A stretch of DNA of 64,000 bases from NCBI GenBank assembly GCA_017303505.1, contig JAFLCP010000026.1, forward strand, positions 1 to 64,000. The letters run 5' to 3'. Shown here piece after piece: positions 52,461 through 62,160 of this stretch; the first letter of the stretch is position 1, and the number at the start of each line of letters is the position of its first letter. A model generated the notes under the pieces. That model worked only from the letters and a program-made list of their open reading frames with translations, ran no database searches and was not told the origin of the DNA. The position numbers and the translations under genes are program-made. This stretch comes from Planctomycetota bacterium. GTDB lineage: Bacteria; Planctomycetota; Planctomycetia; Pirellulales; Pirellulaceae.

Positions 52461-55151
52461 TTATTGTCGGGTGAGAGGAACGGTCGTAGCGCCGAGTGCG
52501 GCGTATTGAAGCGGATTGCAAGTGACGATGATAATTTGCAAGCCAGCGTCAATGGCGTGTTCAATCATGAGCGGCAGCGCATCTAAGCGTCGCGAATCGG
52601 TATAGGAAAAAGCGTCATCAAAGATGATCGGTAGGCCGTCGCTTGAATCCGAAGCCAAAACTTCGGCGATCGCTAAACGAGCAGCGGCCGCAATTTGCTC
52701 TTTGGCTCCTCCACTCAGGTAGTCAAAATCAACTTGGGCATGGTTATCGCTGGGGCGAGCAATGCGCAGCTCGTTGAAACCTTTATTCGTGATTTCGAAA
52801 GATATCTTGGCCATCTCGCCGGTAAAGTACTGCACGTACTTCTTCATGCGTTGAACAAACGGCTCCGATAATGCATCGGATAATTTCTGTTGTTCAGCGT
52901 CAAAAATTTCTTTAAGCAACTTGATACCTAGGGCTTCACGCTGGTGGAGTTCAAATTCGTTTTGCGCGAACAAGTACGCAGACTCGGCAGCAGCCAGTTC
53001 AGCATAAATGTCCGTAGAACCATCGCTTCGTAGTTTTGCGTTGGCACCGGCTCGTGTCGCGATCGCGGTTTCTTTATCCTGATTGAGCAGTTGAAGGGAT
53101 TTCTCTTGACGCGTAATCAAACGATCGAGTTGCTCGGACTGAAGTTCATTGAGCGCAGTTTGGAGTTGAGTTAACTCAGCTTGCTCTATTACGATTTCCT
53201 GCTTTAGTTTGGTGATTAACTCTGCGCGTTGTTCGCTGTCGCCAAGTTTTAGAGCGAGCTGTTCCATTTTCTGTTGGGCAATTTGGAGATCTCGTTCGCA
53301 GTCTTTGCTCTCCAGATCTAACTTATGAATGCGATCGCGCGTTGATTCTAGCAGTGTACGATGAGAACTCAGTTGTGTGGCGAGTTCTCGCTGTTCCAGC
53401 TCTACTGTTTCGTGACGTGATTGCCAGGTTTCGTCTGGCTGCAGTTCAGGAAGGACGATGTTCTCGCTTTCAAGCAGTGATACCAGTGTGCTTGAATCCC
53501 GGTCCGTTTCCGTTCGCAAGCGTTTCTCGCGCGCGAAAGTGTCACTCAACTGTTTTGCAACTTGAACAGGGTCGAGATCTTGCAATTTCTCCTCGATCAT
53601 TTTGAGGTTTTTGATGAGATCTTGTTGTTCGCCCAAAAGTGCTTGAGCCTCTTCGTAAGATGAAACCCTCAATTGGTCAAGCTTCTCGAGTCGACGTTGC
53701 TTGAGTTGGTCGAGGCTATGCTGAGCTTCGGCCAGCGATGTTCCATCCCCGGGCGAAATCAAGATTCGTGTTGAATTACCAATCGTTAATTCGGTAGTTG
53801 TCGAAAGCGAGTAGGCGGTGTTGATGCTCAGTGTTTCGCCGTTCAATGTAACCGGTAAGTCACTTTGGAGAAGCTTTACTGAAGCAGCCATCGCTTTCAA
53901 GGATGTTTCAGCTTCGAAAACATCTTTGTCGAGTTTATTTAGTTCCTGTAGGTTCTTCGGGCTTAGAGCAGGGATTTGGCCTACGCGTCGTCGTAGTTCT
54001 AATTGCTCGACTTCGGCGGCCTTGATCTGTTCTTGCAATTTTTCCAGTCGTTGCAATTCTCTTTGTTGATTCTCTAGCTGGGTTGTGGCTTGTGTTATGT
54101 TGGCCTGAAGGCGACTAGCTCTGAGTTGTTTGTGGAGCTGACTTTCTTTGGTGATTAGGTTAGCAATAAGTTCTTGTAGGCCATTTAGCGATTGCAGAGC
54201 AATTTCATGTGCAGACTTTAGCTCTGAGAGTTTTTTCTCAGCCTTTTTCTTCTCTTTCTGGATCTGGCTATAGGTGAGTTGCGATTCTTCAATATCGGTT
54301 AGTTGTTTCTGCTTTTCGTTTAAGAGTCGTTGTCGATCCGCTTGTTCTTGTTTTTTTTCTGCGGCGAGCTTGTGATCCTGGCGAGCTTTGTCTAGAGACT
54401 TCTGCTGTTTGTCCATTTGACTAACGATTTCACGTAGCTGCCGATCTGCTTCATCATACTGAGTGGCTGCTTGAGTGAGCTCTTGGCAACGATCTTGTTT
54501 TAGTTTGCGTTGTTCTTGGCAGGTATCACGATTCTTTTCCGCCTTATAAACATCCGATGAGGCTTTGTACGATTCGTTTTTGTTAAAGATCGCTTCGAAG
54601 GATGCTAAGACCTTTGCTTTGAGGCGATTGTCGATATCAGATTGAATGAGGCCTGCCGCACCGAGTCTTTGCAGTTTTTGAATTAGATCTGCCTGATAAG
54701 AGACTTCATCGGTAAGGAGATTGCTCGTCGACGTTCCTTGCCATACCCATAAATGCGACCATGTATCATGCGTATATCGTCCCACTTGGATGCCGAGTAG
54801 TTCCGCTAGTTTTTCTTCCGCTTCTTCGTTGCGCAGGTTGAGGCCATTGCTGGATGTAAGCAAAGCGGTTCCGCGAGTTCCCGCAAATCTCTTCTGGATC
54901 GTGTAGTCGTGGTTGTCTTTGCAGAACTTTAGTTCGACTTCAGGGGCCTCGGCGGTATGAAGTGAAACCATATTTTTTTGGTATTCACCCGAAGTGCGCG
55001 ACTTTAGGAATAATACGCGGTGAGCTGCTTCAACAAGCGTACTCTTGCCCGATTCATTGGGGCCACCAATCAATGTCAGATGGCGATCGAAGAGAACATA
55101 GGTGCTTTTGTGGGCACGATAGTTGGTGACACGGAGAGATTTGAGATACAT
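52461..55151 (-). CDS. SMC-like AAA ATPase, SbcC/YhaN-type
   Basis: This 896-residue protein has an N-terminal ATPase half (LRVTNYRAHKS, Walker A GGPNESGKSTLVEA), a long coiled-coil (~200-760), and a C-terminal half with the ABC signature YLSGGAKEQIAAAARLAIAE, Walker B LPIIFDDAFSYTD and a final His/Gln region. The coiled-coil apex has no CxxC zinc hook, which favours a YhaN-like protein over a classical SbcC/Rad50. Together with the metallophosphoesterase 10 bp upstream it should form a DNA end-processing nuclease. It is followed by the phosphotransacetylase after 30 bp. Confidence 0.88.
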   Translation of the reverse strand: MYLKSLRVTNYRAHKSTYVLFDRHLTLIGGPNESGKSTLVEAAHRVLFLKSRTSGEYQKNMVSLHTAEAPEVELKFCKDNHDYTIQKRFAGTRGTALLTSSNGLNLRNEEAEEKLAELLGIQVGRYTHDTWSHLWVWQGTSTSNLLTDEVSYQADLIQKLQRLGAAGLIQSDIDNRLKAKVLASFEAIFNKNESYKASSDVYKAEKNRDTCQEQRKLKQDRCQELTQAATQYDEADRQLREIVSQMDKQQKSLDKARQDHKLAAEKKQEQADRQRLLNEKQKQLTDIEESQLTYSQIQKEKKKAEKKLSELKSAHEIALQSLNGLQELIANLITKESQLHKQLRASRLQANITQATTQLENQQRELQRLEKLQEQIKAAEVEQLELRRRVGQIPALSPKNLQELNKLDKDVFEAETSLKAMAASVKLLQSDLPVTLNGETLSINTAYSLSTTTELTIGNSTRILISPGDGTSLAEAQHSLDQLKQRRLEKLDQLRVSSYEEAQALLGEQQDLIKNLKMIEEKLQDLDPVQVAKQLSDTFAREKRLRTETDRDSSTLVSLLESENIVLPELQPDETWQSRHETVELEQRELATQLSSHRTLLESTRDRIHKLDLESKDCERDLQIAQQKMEQLALKLGDSEQRAELITKLKQEIVIEQAELTQLQTALNELQSEQLDRLITRQEKSLQLLNQDKETAIATRAGANAKLRSDGSTDIYAELAAAESAYLFAQNEFELHQREALGIKLLKEIFDAEQQKLSDALSEPFVQRMKKYVQYFTGEMAKISFEITNKGFNELRIARPSDNHAQVDFDYLSGGAKEQIAAAARLAIAEVLASDSSDGLPIIFDDAFSYTDSRRLDALPLMIEHAIDAGLQIIIVTCNPLQYAALGATTVPLTRQ

Positions 55152-55161
55152 CGGAGGGCTC

Positions 55162-56418
55162 CTAATTCACGGCTTGGCAGAGTTGGAAGAGCTGCCGCAG
55201 CGCAACGTTCGCGATGGAGGCTTGTTCCGAGTTTGACATTCGCAGTTCGTTGAGGCGTTGAGCAACGCGAGCCACAAGTGGATCGGTACGCTGAGTGAGC
55301 GATAACAGTTCCTCTTCTGTTGGAGCGATTTGGATATGGCTGTAATTCTTGATTCGAAGGAATCTTGATTCCCATGTTTCGAGAAGCGATTCTAAGCGTT
55401 GAGCGGCGGAAAGTCCGAGCGAGCCAGTTAGTTCAAGGCGAAGAAGGTCGCTTCCGACTCGACCGGCCGTGTATTTCTGAATCAACTCTTCTAGTGATGC
55501 CAGGGATTCATCAGTGTGAAAATGAAAGTCAACGCTATGCCACTTTAGTTCACCTGTTGGAATGGGTTCGACACGCGGAGGTTGTTTGCGCCCCGACTTT
55601 ACGAGGAGAGAGAATCCGGAGCGATAGTCATTGTTCTTGGGGAAGCGATCGGGTTCATGAGTACCAGAATACCAGGCAAGATCGTTTACCTGTTTCATGC
55701 CATGCCAGTCGCCGAGAGCTATGTAATCGAAACACTTCGGTAAACGGTCGAGGTCGATAAGGTTGGCTGTGGTGCTGTCCGTTTCCTCGTCGTCCAGGTT
55801 CGATTCAAACCCTTGGATTGTGCCATGGGCCAAAACGATCCAAGGGAGTGAGTCCGCATCCGGATGTTGCGTTAGAAAGTTGTCATACGAAAACGCTCGT
55901 AACCAATGAGTTGGATCAAGGCTGGCATGTCGGCGAAGAAGTGGAGCTGGAAAGAGCCAAGCGCCAGGTGCTTCGATGGGATGGGGCGTAGTGATGAGCT
56001 GAAAGTTGGGGGCGAGTTGTTGTTGTTCTTGTTTGAAGAACTCTTGTTCCCAGATGCTTTCGACGCCGTAATAGTCGTGATTGCCGGGGATGGCGAAGAC
56101 TGGAACTTGAAGATCACCGATAGCTTTGCAAGTGGCCGACACGAGTTGTTTTTTGGGCGTCTGAGTGTCGAACAAATCACCAGCGACCAATACAAATTGC
56201 GCCTTGTTCTCTGCGATATAGTTTCGAAGACGGTAGATAGCTTGAAGGCGTTGTTGAGAAAGTTGTGATCTCTTTTCGTCGTCGCGTACGCGAGCGTAGG
56301 GTTTCCCCAATTGCCAATCGGCGGTGTGGATAAAGCAGAGGGTGTTATCGGGCGATTGTTTCCCTTCATCCAAGTCAAAGAGTGGTTTTTGGTTGATTTT
56401 GGAGGGGGCAGAGGGCAT
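55162..56418 (-). CDS. Metallophosphoesterase, SbcD/YhaO-type nuclease subunit
   Basis: The Mre11/SbcD phosphoesterase motifs are all visible: HTADWQLG, LVAGDLFDTQTP, IPGNHDYYG, VLAHGT and ALGDWHG. These coordinate two metal ions for DNA exo- and endonuclease activity. The C-terminal ~120 residues are a helical capping or ATPase-docking region. The ATG at 56418 has AAAGGA at proper distance. The frame upstream to 56550 has no ribosome binding site and begins in low-complexity basic sequence. It heads a five-gene - strand run with the SbcC-like gene. Confidence 0.9.
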   Translation of the reverse strand: MPSAPSKINQKPLFDLDEGKQSPDNTLCFIHTADWQLGKPYARVRDDEKRSQLSQQRLQAIYRLRNYIAENKAQFVLVAGDLFDTQTPKKQLVSATCKAIGDLQVPVFAIPGNHDYYGVESIWEQEFFKQEQQQLAPNFQLITTPHPIEAPGAWLFPAPLLRRHASLDPTHWLRAFSYDNFLTQHPDADSLPWIVLAHGTIQGFESNLDDEETDSTTANLIDLDRLPKCFDYIALGDWHGMKQVNDLAWYSGTHEPDRFPKNNDYRSGFSLLVKSGRKQPPRVEPIPTGELKWHSVDFHFHTDESLASLEELIQKYTAGRVGSDLLRLELTGSLGLSAAQRLESLLETWESRFLRIKNYSHIQIAPTEEELLSLTQRTDPLVARVAQRLNELRMSNSEQASIANVALRQLFQLCQAVN

Positions 56419-56899
56419 AGCAATCCTTTTCACATTGTCGGGGTATTTGGCGCAGTTGGCAGCCCGAAATAGCGAGCGATTGTGCTTGCGGATTGGGAGC
56501 TGTTTCACGGCTGAGCGTTTACCCGGCAGACGATCCGGTCGAGGCATCATTTTAGTGCTGTCTGCGGATTTCGAGTATGTCGCGGGCCTTTAGATTCGTG
56601 ACTTAGGGACCGATTCAGTGGTTGAATGATAGTGAAAATTTGATAACATGTACAGGCGGTGTGCAGTTGGTGCCGAAAGTTGGTCTTTGGCTTTAGGGCG
56701 GAGGCTGTGCATTTCGCGGTTGAATGGCATGTGTGCGAATTTGAGACGCTTGTTTCGTTGTCAGGTGCCGTAGAATTGGCGGTGATAATGCGAGTATGCG
56801 TTTTCCTCCCAAGGCACATCGGGCAACATTTCGTGAGTCCACGAATGGGTGCAGTATTCTTGTGCGGGGAAACGCTTGGGATTGACGGAGGTGGATGAG
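56419..56899. promoter_or_regulatory. Divergent intergenic region between nuclease operon and helicase
   Basis: This 481-bp stretch separates two divergently transcribed DNA-repair genes and should hold both promoters. A weak sigma-70-like pair is visible on the + strand (TTGAAT at 56622-56627 and TAACAT at 56644-56649, 16 bp apart). No credible gene is seen: the small frames here lack ribosome binding sites and codon character. Confidence 0.4.
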
Positions 56900-58468
56900 A
56901 TGAGTTTGGGAGGAGGAAGGATCACGCGCAGTGATTGCACTGCGGAGCAAGCGTTGGCGGTAGAGAAGTTTTTGACAAGTAAATCGTTGAAGATCAATGC
57001 GTTTGCGGGAACGGGAAAGACAACGACGTTGCGTGTGATGGGGGAGTCGACGCAGCGGAAGGGACTGTATTTAGCGTTCAATCGGTCCGTGGCTGATTAC
57101 GCGTCCAGGCTTTTCCCATCCAATGTAGAGTGTCGAACGATTCATTCGTTAGCGTTTCGGCAGATGCGAAATGAGTTTAAGTCGGAAGAGAAGTTGATCG
57201 GGGCAACGAATCGCAATCAAGTTGCAAGTTTGTTGTCGGTTCAAAATCTTCAGATTGGCGCACAGTCATTCGCTGATCGCCAAGTGGCCAGTTTGGTGTT
57301 GGCGACATTGAAGGTCTTCATGCATAGTAGCGACAACGATTTGCGAACAGAGCACATGCCGATGTGGGGGATTCTCGGCAGGTTGTCCGATCAAGAGCGG
57401 AAGAAGGTTGCAGAAATCGTCTGTCAATACGCGAAGAAGCTGTGGCTCATGATGATTGATCCGGCGGATCGAACGCCATTGGGCCATGACGGTTATCTCA
57501 AGCTGTGGGCTCTGGGACGCCCCAAGTTAGCAGCGGACTTTGTTTTATTGGATGAAGCGCAAGATTCCAATCCTGTGATGTTGGATGTGCTAAGCCGTCA
57601 AGCTGCGCAGGTGATTTATGTGGGGGATCGACACCAGCAGATCTACCAGTGGCGCGGAGCTGTGAATGCGATGGAGCAAGTGTGCACGTCGCATGAAACA
57701 TACCTCACGCAATCTTTCCGTTTTGGGCCATCGATTGCCGTCTTAGCCAACCAGGTTTTGAAACGCCTGGGTGAAGAAACGCTGTTGGTTGGTAACCCAA
57801 GTGTGAATAGCAAAATTGGAAATGCTACACCGAATGCCATTATCACGCGGACGAATGCGATGTTGGTCGGGATGGTTGTCCGAGAATTGGAGAATGAAGG
57901 CCGCCCATATGTGGAAGGTGGCACGCAAGAGTTGTTGCGGTTGTTAGAGGGAGTGAGTTCTCTTCAGCGTAATCAACGCTGCGATCAGCCGGAGTTCTTC
58001 GGATTCAAAAACTGGCGAGAGTTTCAGGAGTTTGCCAATAGTGATGAAGGGTCCGAGTGGCGAATGTTGGTTGGATTGGTGGAAGAATACTCCGTCGATA
58101 CTCTCATTCAAACGCTGAGTAGTGTGGCGGAGAATCCGCGTGAAAGCACAGTTGTCTTGTCGACCACTCACAAAGCAAAGGGGCGGGAGTGGGATCATGT
58201 TGAACTCGCTGAGGACTTCAATGTAGAAGTCAAAGAGAAAGATGAGCCACTGAAAGATTTTGAACGTGAGGAGTTGCGAATTATGTACGTCGCTTTGACG
58301 CGAGCGAAGCAATCCCTGAATGTGCCTGAAGCGTTATTGCTCAAAATTCAAAATCGTAAACCGACTGATCGCGATCTTGAAAAAACGATTCGCATCAAAG
58401 TAAAGAAAAAGACAACGGATTTGGATGGGCCACCGATTCCATCCAAGGCGAAGCGGAAGTTGCCTTAG
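56900..58468 (+). CDS. UvrD/FBH1-like superfamily 1 DNA helicase
   Basis: This is a 522-residue helicase with a Q-motif-like DCTAEQALAVEKF, Walker A NAFAGTGKTTTLRVM, LAFNRSVADYA, IHSLAFRQM, motif II LDEAQDSNPVMLDVL, motif III QIYQWRGAVNAME, and the C-terminal motifs STTHKAKGREWDHVEL and IMYVALTRAKQSL. It is shorter than UvrD (~720) and resembles the compact FBH1-like type that removes recombinase filaments or resolves stalled forks. GGAGGTGG precedes the ATG at 56900. It is divergent from the SbcCD-like genes. Confidence 0.9.
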   Translation: MSLGGGRITRSDCTAEQALAVEKFLTSKSLKINAFAGTGKTTTLRVMGESTQRKGLYLAFNRSVADYASRLFPSNVECRTIHSLAFRQMRNEFKSEEKLIGATNRNQVASLLSVQNLQIGAQSFADRQVASLVLATLKVFMHSSDNDLRTEHMPMWGILGRLSDQERKKVAEIVCQYAKKLWLMMIDPADRTPLGHDGYLKLWALGRPKLAADFVLLDEAQDSNPVMLDVLSRQAAQVIYVGDRHQQIYQWRGAVNAMEQVCTSHETYLTQSFRFGPSIAVLANQVLKRLGEETLLVGNPSVNSKIGNATPNAIITRTNAMLVGMVVRELENEGRPYVEGGTQELLRLLEGVSSLQRNQRCDQPEFFGFKNWREFQEFANSDEGSEWRMLVGLVEEYSVDTLIQTLSSVAENPRESTVVLSTTHKAKGREWDHVELAEDFNVEVKEKDEPLKDFEREELRIMYVALTRAKQSLNVPEALLLKIQNRKPTDRDLEKTIRIKVKKKTTDLDGPPIPSKAKRKLP

Positions 58469-58498
58469 CGCAGGGAACTGAGAGGGCAGGCGCGAAGG

Positions 58499-59383
58499 TT
58501 AGGTAAGATTCTCAACGCTGATTGTGAGTTGAGTCACATGAGCCTGATGCGGTGCGAGTGTGATTGCATGTTGGCGAACATTGGCGGTTTCAACGCAGCA
58601 CATGCGTAGATATTCATCGTTACCAAAGTCGGCCATGCGAATCGATTTCGCGATCCAGGGATTCCAGACGATGGTGGAGTTTGAGTTTTCTGCGTGGATG
58701 TGTATGACGCGACTGAATCTTTCGTCGTGAATTTGGATGTTGGGTGCAGAGCCATGATAGATGCGATCGGTTTCTGCTTGGAACTTGATGGGGGCTGAGA
58801 GCGGCGGGTGGATTTCCGAAGTGAGTTGGTCTAAGTACGGAAGCGCTGAAAGATTACCAGTGATTTCGGTATCTTGAATGGCTCCGATGTCAAAGTAGGT
58901 GTGGAGAGCGATTTCAAATGAGCGTGGATTCGGGCCAGCATTTTTGGCTTCGAACGAAGCTCGTAGGTCTGCACCGAAAGTGAAGTGATACGTCAATTGC
59001 CAATCATCATGTTCGAGCGTTAACGTTATTTCGAGTTGATTGCTCGCGAAGCGGGTTGAAGTGACTTGCCATACCGAAGTGCGGGCCCAGCCATGCGCGG
59101 GGAGTGTGGGCTGAGTAGGGTGAGAGCTGAACCAGGGAAAGCAAATCGGTATGCCGCCGCGAATGGGGCGGCCCGGCTCATAAACGGCTGCCTCGCTCAT
59201 GAAGAGGATGGGACGTTGGGTGTGTGTGGGATGAAAGTGCGAGACATGAGCCCCTTGCAGAAAGAAACGTGCTTCGCATAGAGGTGTCTTTACAAGACCC
59301 ATCATCAATCCGCTTGGGTGCTCAGCGAACTTAAGGAAATCACCCAGAGCGAATTGTTGATTGAGAGTTTGGATCGACAGCAT
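58499..59383 (-). CDS. D-hexose-6-phosphate mutarotase (YeaD family)
   Basis: This is a 294-residue beta-sandwich epimerase. It has FMSEAAVYEPGRPIRGGIPICFPWF, HGWARTSVW, LHTYFDIGAI (with the putative catalytic His) and the ending YLRMCCVETANV (with the catalytic Glu), as in E. coli YeaD, which equilibrates alpha and beta anomers of glucose-6-phosphate and similar sugars. It lies 22 bp after the AbgT-type transporter gene, so the two may be cotranscribed. A link between their functions is not obvious. Confidence 0.92.
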   Translation of the reverse strand: MLSIQTLNQQFALGDFLKFAEHPSGLMMGLVKTPLCEARFFLQGAHVSHFHPTHTQRPILFMSEAAVYEPGRPIRGGIPICFPWFSSHPTQPTLPAHGWARTSVWQVTSTRFASNQLEITLTLEHDDWQLTYHFTFGADLRASFEAKNAGPNPRSFEIALHTYFDIGAIQDTEITGNLSALPYLDQLTSEIHPPLSAPIKFQAETDRIYHGSAPNIQIHDERFSRVIHIHAENSNSTIVWNPWIAKSIRMADFGNDEYLRMCCVETANVRQHAITLAPHQAHVTQLTISVENLT

Positions 59384-59405
59384 AGATGTGCGAAACAGTT
59401 GCGAG

Positions 59406-60968
59406 TTAAGGTGTGTAGGTGTAAGGGGCTTCGATGCCGAGAGGGATTCCGATCTTCCAGTAAACGAGGAGGAACACTGTCCAGCAAATCAAAAACGCGA
59501 TTGAGTAAGGAAGCATCATTGAGGTGACTGTTCCTATACCGGTGCTCTTTACGTAGCGTTGGCAAAAGACAACAACGAGAGGGAAGTAGGGCATCATAGG
59601 TGTGATAATGTTGGTGGTGGAATCGCCAACGCGATACGAGGCTTGTGTGAGTTCTGGCGAGATGCCGAGCAGCATTAGCATTGGCACAAAGATAGGACCA
59701 AGGAGTGCCCATTTGGCGCTGGCGGAACCGATGAGAAGATTGACCATCGCAGAAAAGATAATGACACCAACGATAGCGACTGGGCCCGGGAGTGTCTCGA
59801 GGTAGCCTGCACCTTTAACGGCGATAAGTACACCAAGATTGGAATCACGGAAAGCGCCGATAAAGAGGGCAGCGAAGAAAACAAGTACTAGATAATAGCC
59901 CATCGACTCCATCGCTTTGCTCATGCCTTTGATGACGTCGCGGTGACTATTGAAGTTGCAGGAGACAAAACCGTAAACGGTACCAGGAATGGCGAAGATA
60001 AAGAAAATGAGGGGAACAATAGCGTCCATCAAGGGTGAGGCTGGTTTCGAACTGGTTAAAGAACCATTGATGCGTAACGCCGAATCGGCGGGAAAGGCCC
60101 AAACGACTACCACTGCGATGCCAATGAGTGCGACAATGAAGGCTGCAACGAGCCCCATTTTGTCTCCACTGGTGAGTTCGGTCATCTTGGGGATCTTGTC
60201 GAGATCACCGTCAATTGCGGTCGACTTAAGTTTGGGTTCGATAAGGAAGTCGGTGATGAGCCAGCCGAGAATGATGATCAGTACAGAGCTGGCAGCCGTA
60301 AAGTACCAATTGCAAAGAGGATTGACGGTGCGAGCCGCATCGACAAGTTTGACGCTTTCTTGTGTGATGCCGGCGAGCAATGGATCGATACCAGACGGAA
60401 CGAAGTTTGCACTAAATCCGCCGGCGACGCCCGCAAATGCGGCTGCTATGCCTGCTAGTGGATGGCGGCCTGCCGCGTAAAACATCACGCCGCCGATAGG
60501 AATGACCAACACGTATCCAGCATCTGCAGCAGTGTGACTTATGATAGCCACAAAAATGAGCATGGGAGTGAGGAATAATCGGGGGGTGAAACTGAGGATG
60601 AGTTTTAGGACGCCGTTGATAAGTCCTGCATGTTCGGCAATTCCCACGCCAAGTAAAGCGACGAGCACTACACCGAGTGGATGAAAGCTGACAAACTCTT
60701 TGACCATCCCTGCAAGGAATTTTGCAAGTTGAGTGGTTTCCAGCATGTTATTGATTTTGATCGGCTCATCCTTGCCCGGCATATTCTCGATGAATTCTAT
60801 ACGCGATAGCCAAAAAGACAGGACCCAAACCAGAATGATCCCAACAATAAAGAGAACAGCGGGATCGGGGAGTTTGTTGCCTGCCCATTCAATTGCATTG
60901 AGAAACCGTACGACCAAGCCGCTTTGCGGTGTGGCGGAGGTTGAGTCGGATTTTGGGCCGTTACTCAT
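59406..60968 (-). CDS. AbgT-family transporter (p-aminobenzoyl-glutamate type)
   Basis: This is a 520-residue membrane protein with about 11-13 hydrophobic segments. It has family stretches: NAIEWAGNKLPDPAVLFIVG, LGVGIAEHAGLI, SHTAADAGYVLVIPIGG, GGFSANFVPSGIDPLLAGITQE, LIGSASAKWALLGPIFVPML and SYRVGDSTTNIITPMMPYFP. AbgT proteins import p-aminobenzoyl-glutamate or export sulfonamides/antimetabolites by ion coupling. Which applies here is not known. The start at 60968 follows a weak site. A frame start seven codons upstream (60989) is possible. Confidence 0.93.
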   Translation of the reverse strand: MSNGPKSDSTSATPQSGLVVRFLNAIEWAGNKLPDPAVLFIVGIILVWVLSFWLSRIEFIENMPGKDEPIKINNMLETTQLAKFLAGMVKEFVSFHPLGVVLVALLGVGIAEHAGLINGVLKLILSFTPRLFLTPMLIFVAIISHTAADAGYVLVIPIGGVMFYAAGRHPLAGIAAAFAGVAGGFSANFVPSGIDPLLAGITQESVKLVDAARTVNPLCNWYFTAASSVLIIILGWLITDFLIEPKLKSTAIDGDLDKIPKMTELTSGDKMGLVAAFIVALIGIAVVVVWAFPADSALRINGSLTSSKPASPLMDAIVPLIFFIFAIPGTVYGFVSCNFNSHRDVIKGMSKAMESMGYYLVLVFFAALFIGAFRDSNLGVLIAVKGAGYLETLPGPVAIVGVIIFSAMVNLLIGSASAKWALLGPIFVPMLMLLGISPELTQASYRVGDSTTNIITPMMPYFPLVVVFCQRYVKSTGIGTVTSMMLPYSIAFLICWTVFLLVYWKIGIPLGIEAPYTYTP

Positions 60969-61046
60969 ACGAGCAGATTCCTTCAGCAAATGTAGGCGTG
61001 TTTGGAATGGGGCAAACGATGAGGAGATAGTGTTGATGGGGAGATT

Positions 61047-61487
61047 CTAGTCGGACTCCGGGCCGGATTCTACCCGTTGCGACACCAAAGTTACTTGACC
61101 AGTGTTGTCGAGCCAGACGGCCGCGGCTTGATCGAATTTTCGGAGTAGCCTGTGGAGTTCGGTTTCAGGGAGGTCGAGGACAAGAAAACCATGTTCATCT
61201 GGCCATTGTCCCGTCGGGTCGACGCTGGCGGTTAAAAAGAAGGTGCATTGCGACTGGACGACTTCTTGTTGAAGTTGATCGCGGTAGAAGTCGTTTTCTT
61301 CTTCGGAGCGAAGTTCGCTTTGTGGGTTATCTGAAGTGATGATAGCCGCGCTGTCGGCATCATGTTCGCGGAGTAGATCGCGGGCCTGCTCGGAAATGGT
61401 GCCAATTCGCAGCATGATGTTGGGTGAGCTTCGCACCCAGTATAACGCCTTTTGGTAGGCTAGTAATAGGTCGGGCGGGATAGTCAT
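61047..61487 (-). CDS. DUF3293-like protein
   Basis: This is a small soluble protein of 146 residues. AAIITSDNPQSELRSEEEN and the later GQWPDEHGFLVLDLPETEL match the general plan of DUF3293 (a conserved Asn-Pro, an EEN region, then a region ending in a flat hydrophobic strand). Family function is unknown. It lies upstream of the transporter gene on the same strand (78 bp). Confidence 0.65.
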   Translation of the reverse strand: MTIPPDLLLAYQKALYWVRSSPNIMLRIGTISEQARDLLREHDADSAAIITSDNPQSELRSEEENDFYRDQLQQEVVQSQCTFFLTASVDPTGQWPDEHGFLVLDLPETELHRLLRKFDQAAAVWLDNTGQVTLVSQRVESGPESD

Positions 61488-61601
61488 GATTTGGAGTTGC
61501 GCTGCTTAGAGGCTAAGATGGAGGATTGCGTTGGTGGTAGCGTCGGAAAAATTTCGGACGTGTCAAGGGAGAGTGAGACTGAATTGTAGGATGAGATTTC
61601 A

Positions 61602-62090
61602 TTGAGTAACGAGAGTCAACCTGAAAAGCGACTAGGACGTTTCGATTCACCTGAGCAGGAGGTGTATCTAAATCTGTGGCGAACATACGATCGATTGCGC
61701 ATGTTAGAGGATTCGCTTTTCGCGGATTTTGGTTTGAATTGTCAGCAGTACAATGTTTTGCGCTTATTGAAGGCTTCGCACCCGCAAGCTGTTCCAACTT
61801 TAGAGTTGGCTGGTCGGTTGGTATCTCGTGCGCCTGACATTACCCGTATGCTCGATAAGCTTGAGAACCAAGGTTGGATATCGAGAATTCGGCCAGATGG
61901 TAATCGTCGTCTCGTTTTGGTTGCGATTACTGAAACCGGAATTGGTGTATTGAAAAGATTAGCTGAGCCGCTGAGAGAGTGTCATTTGAGTCAATTGGGA
62001 CATTTGACAGATGAGCAGAAGCTTCAGTTATGTGAGTTATTGAAGGCTGCACGTGGTCCGCATGAACCCGAACAAAGTCCCTGGCGTTGA
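61602..62090 (+). CDS. MarR-family transcriptional regulator
   Basis: This is a 162-residue winged-helix regulator. It has LRMLEDSLFADFGLNCQQYNVLRLLKAS, LELAGRLVSRAPDITRMLDKLENQGWISRIRPDGNRRLVLVAIT and a C-terminal dimerisation helix (LSQLGHLTDEQKLQLCELLKAA). MarR dimers bind palindromic operators and release DNA on ligand binding. Translation starts at a TTG with AGGATGAG in front; no in-frame ATG lies before the conserved region. It precedes the sulfatase gene by 70 bp and may control it or the divergent transporter group. Confidence 0.9.
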   Translation: MSNESQPEKRLGRFDSPEQEVYLNLWRTYDRLRMLEDSLFADFGLNCQQYNVLRLLKASHPQAVPTLELAGRLVSRAPDITRMLDKLENQGWISRIRPDGNRRLVLVAITETGIGVLKRLAEPLRECHLSQLGHLTDEQKLQLCELLKAARGPHEPEQSPWR

Positions 62091-62160
62091 TTAGGGGGCA
62101 TTGCGGGAGGCGACTAGGTTTAACGCATGAGTGGAAATTGAAAATCGCGAAGAGGTTACG

